DNA of 8,311 nt from assembly GCA_002359075.1 (NCBI GenBank), contig DEQA01000137.1, positions 1 to 8,311 on the forward strand, written 5' to 3'. The DNA comes from Planococcaceae bacterium UBA3378. Its GTDB lineage: Bacteria; Bacillota; Bacilli; Bacillales_A; Planococcaceae. Each line of letters starts with the position of its first letter. The stretch's first letter is position 1. A program made the translations under genes and the position numbers. This document shows positions 7,154 through 8,311 of the stretch, in pieces. The notes under the pieces are model-generated. The model did not search any database. It was given only the letters and a program-made list of their open reading frames with translations, and had not been told where the DNA came from.

Positions 7154-8311
7154 TTATTCTTCTCCATCATCTCCGCCGTCTTCATCATCTGGGGGAGTTG
7201 GAGTAGCAGGCGGGGTAGCAGGTGTTGTTCCTGTTTGACCACCTTGCCCATTATTTGGCGTACTGCCATTATTATTTTGGCTGCCATTATTATTTTGGTT
7301 CCCATTGTTATTTTGGTTGCCGTTGTTATTTTGGCTTCCATTATTATTTCCGTTTCCGTTGCCATTATTATTTTGACTGCCGTTGCCGTTTTGGTTCTGG
7401 TTGCCATTGTTGCTATTGCCATTGTTATTGCCTGGTTTTTGGGTAGGCTCATCTACGTCAGGTTCTTCCACATCAGGCACCTCTGGCTCCTCTGTATCAG
7501 TTTCTGCTCCTTCAATATAGAGGGAAACAGTTCCTGGTGCACTTCGGTTTTCCCCGTCAGTAGCCACAACAGAGAATTTGTAGGTGCTTCCTTGTTGTAC
7601 GTTTGGAATGATCGCCTGTTTATCGCCTGTTGTTTGAATCACGACAGCTTCCCCATCGTCAATTTGCATTGTTACTTCATACGTATAATTTACCGGCTCT
7701 TCATCATCTGAAGAATCATCGTGTGACCAAGTCAACTCAATTTGCTGGCCAACATCATTATACTTGGCATATACATCAGTAGGTGCTTCAATTTCGACTT
7801 CTTCTTCTTCCACAGTTGCAACTTCTTTTGGTTCAGTTCCTTTTACAAACAGTTCCGTTGATTTTAAGTTTGACGGTGTAGTGCTGCTGGCAAGTTTTAA
7901 AGGATTACTGCCGACTACAATTGTCGCAGACGTAACAGAATCAGGCTGTTTGAACTTCGTATTCGGAACATTTTTTGACAAGTCCGTCATAATGGACTTG
8001 AACAATTTTTGTGGAAGTCGACGCTCTTCCCAACTAGTGATTGGATCAGTCCGTTTTTCATACCCGCTCCAAATAGCAATAGAATAATTAGGCGAATAGC
8101 CTACAAACCAGGAATCCGGTACGGCTGAGGAAGGCAGATTATACTTTTTAAAGTCGTCGGCACCATAGTTTGTTGTACCCGTTTTACCTGCAATGTCTAC
8201 GCCAGGTACATTTGCTGCAGTACCGGAAGCATCTGTTTTGCTGCTTACTACATCCCGTAGCATATCTGTCACCATATAGGCAGTAGCATCGCTCATAGCA
8301 GATACTGATTT
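7154..8311 (-). CDS. ponA: Class A penicillin-binding protein PBP1 (PonA), C-terminal part, 5'-truncated by window edge
   Basis: The - strand frame is open from the window edge (8311) to the TAA at 7154-7156, giving 385 residues. The ATG at 8296 is internal. Visible is the end of the transpeptidase domain (about 1-120) with its third active-site motif KTGTT (K43) and SWFVGYSPNYSIAIWSGY. The SxxK and SxN motifs and the glycosyltransferase domain would lie right of the window. A linker (120-173) leads to a fibronectin type III domain (about 174-268: IELTWSHDD, YTYEVTM, YKFSVVATDGENRSAPG). Then come an acidic segment (269-290), an Asn/Gly/Gln tail (295-356, about 34 Asn in 62 residues), a Pro/Thr stretch (360-374) and an acidic end (DDEDGGDDGEE). 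The enzyme polymerises and cross-links peptidoglycan outside the membrane. B. subtilis PBP1 also ends in an FN3 domain plus an Asn-rich disordered tail. Its usual partner recU would lie beyond the right edge (inferred). Confidence 0.95.
   Translation of the reverse strand, partial: KSVSAMSDATAYMVTDMLRDVVSSKTDASGTAANVPGVDIAGKTGTTNYGADDFKKYNLPSSAVPDSWFVGYSPNYSIAIWSGYEKRTDPITSWEERRLPQKLFKSIMTDLSKNVPNTKFKQPDSVTSATIVVGSNPLKLASSTTPSNLKSTELFVKGTEPKEVATVEEEEVEIEAPTDVYAKYNDVGQQIELTWSHDDSSDDEEPVNYTYEVTMQIDDGEAVVIQTTGDKQAIIPNVQQGSTYKFSVVATDGENRSAPGTVSLYIEGAETDTEEPEVPDVEEPDVDEPTQKPGNNNGNSNNGNQNQNGNGSQNNNGNGNGNNNGSQNNNGNQNNNGNQNNNGSQNNNGSTPNNGQGGQTGTTPATPPATPTPPDDEDGGDDGEE
7263..7352. repeat. 18-bp tandem repeat, 5 copies, within ponA
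   Basis: Five consecutive 18-bp units start at 7263, 7281, 7299, 7317 and 7335 (+ strand). The first two, CTGCCATTATTATTTTGG, are identical; the others differ at a few positions. In the ponA frame each encodes a six-residue unit of three Asn then Gly, Ser or Asn, and Gln (NNNGSQ or NNNGNQ). Less regular copies of the same composition continue to about 7430. The period is a multiple of three, so changes in copy number keep the frame. Confidence 0.9.

Noticed and set aside
7263..7352. CRISPR-like regular repeat
   Set aside because: The units are directly adjacent with no unique spacers, and they encode a PonA amino-acid repeat.
7114..7452. A 112-codon - strand ORF with a repetitive MAT/KII pattern
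   Set aside because: It is another frame of the same ponA repeat and runs into the terminator. Low-complexity DNA gives repetitive products in all frames.
7142..7711. A 189-codon + strand ORF reading like a membrane protein rich in Ile and Val
   Set aside because: It is antisense to ponA. The Asn codons AAT/AAC of the tail read as ATT/GTT on the other strand, which creates false hydrophobic stretches.

Overview
The window is a slice of chromosome from a low-to-moderate GC Gram-positive bacterium of the order Bacillales. The gene order (dinG, ypmB, aspB, asnS, dnaD, nth, ypoC on the + strand, then ponA on the - strand) is the conserved arrangement known from Bacillus subtilis and relatives. 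DnaD, YpmB, YpoC and a PBP1 with an Asn-rich tail are typical of this order. The absence of a ypmA-sized gene between dinG and ypmB, and the general look of the proteins, make me lean to a Planococcaceae-like bacterium (Lysinibacillus/Solibacillus type). That family assignment is inference only.

Layout. Bases 1-2034 hold the 3' two thirds of dinG; its start lies left of the window. Bases 2035-2109 are a short gap where B. subtilis carries ypmA; here there is only a doubtful 29-codon ORF. Then come ypmB (2110-2592), aspB (2607-3800) and asnS (3830-5125), tightly spaced and each with a clear ribosome binding site, so probably co-transcribed. Bases 5126-5296 form the only sizeable + strand intergenic region and hold three successive hairpins; the last resembles an intrinsic terminator with a poor U-tract. 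After it come dnaD (5297-6007), nth (GTG start, 6019-6678) and ypoC (6675-7016, overlapping nth by ATGA). A strong bidirectional terminator at 7076-7115 separates these genes from the convergent ponA (7154-8311, - strand), whose 5' part lies right of the window.

Function. The genes are housekeeping: DNA repair and replication (DinG, DnaD, Nth), amino-acid metabolism and translation (AspB, AsnS), a membrane-anchored PepSY-like protein (YpmB), a small conserved protein of unknown function (YpoC), and cell-wall synthesis (PBP1/PonA). I see no mobile element, CRISPR array, RNA gene, defence system or toxin-antitoxin pair, and I do not think the window holds an undescribed system. The points most worth a second look are the block-copolymer-like tail of PonA with its 18-bp tandem repeat, the hairpin-rich dnaD leader with no room for a promoter after its terminator-like hairpin, the cysteine-free (Fe-S-less) DinG helicase core, and the missing ypmA.
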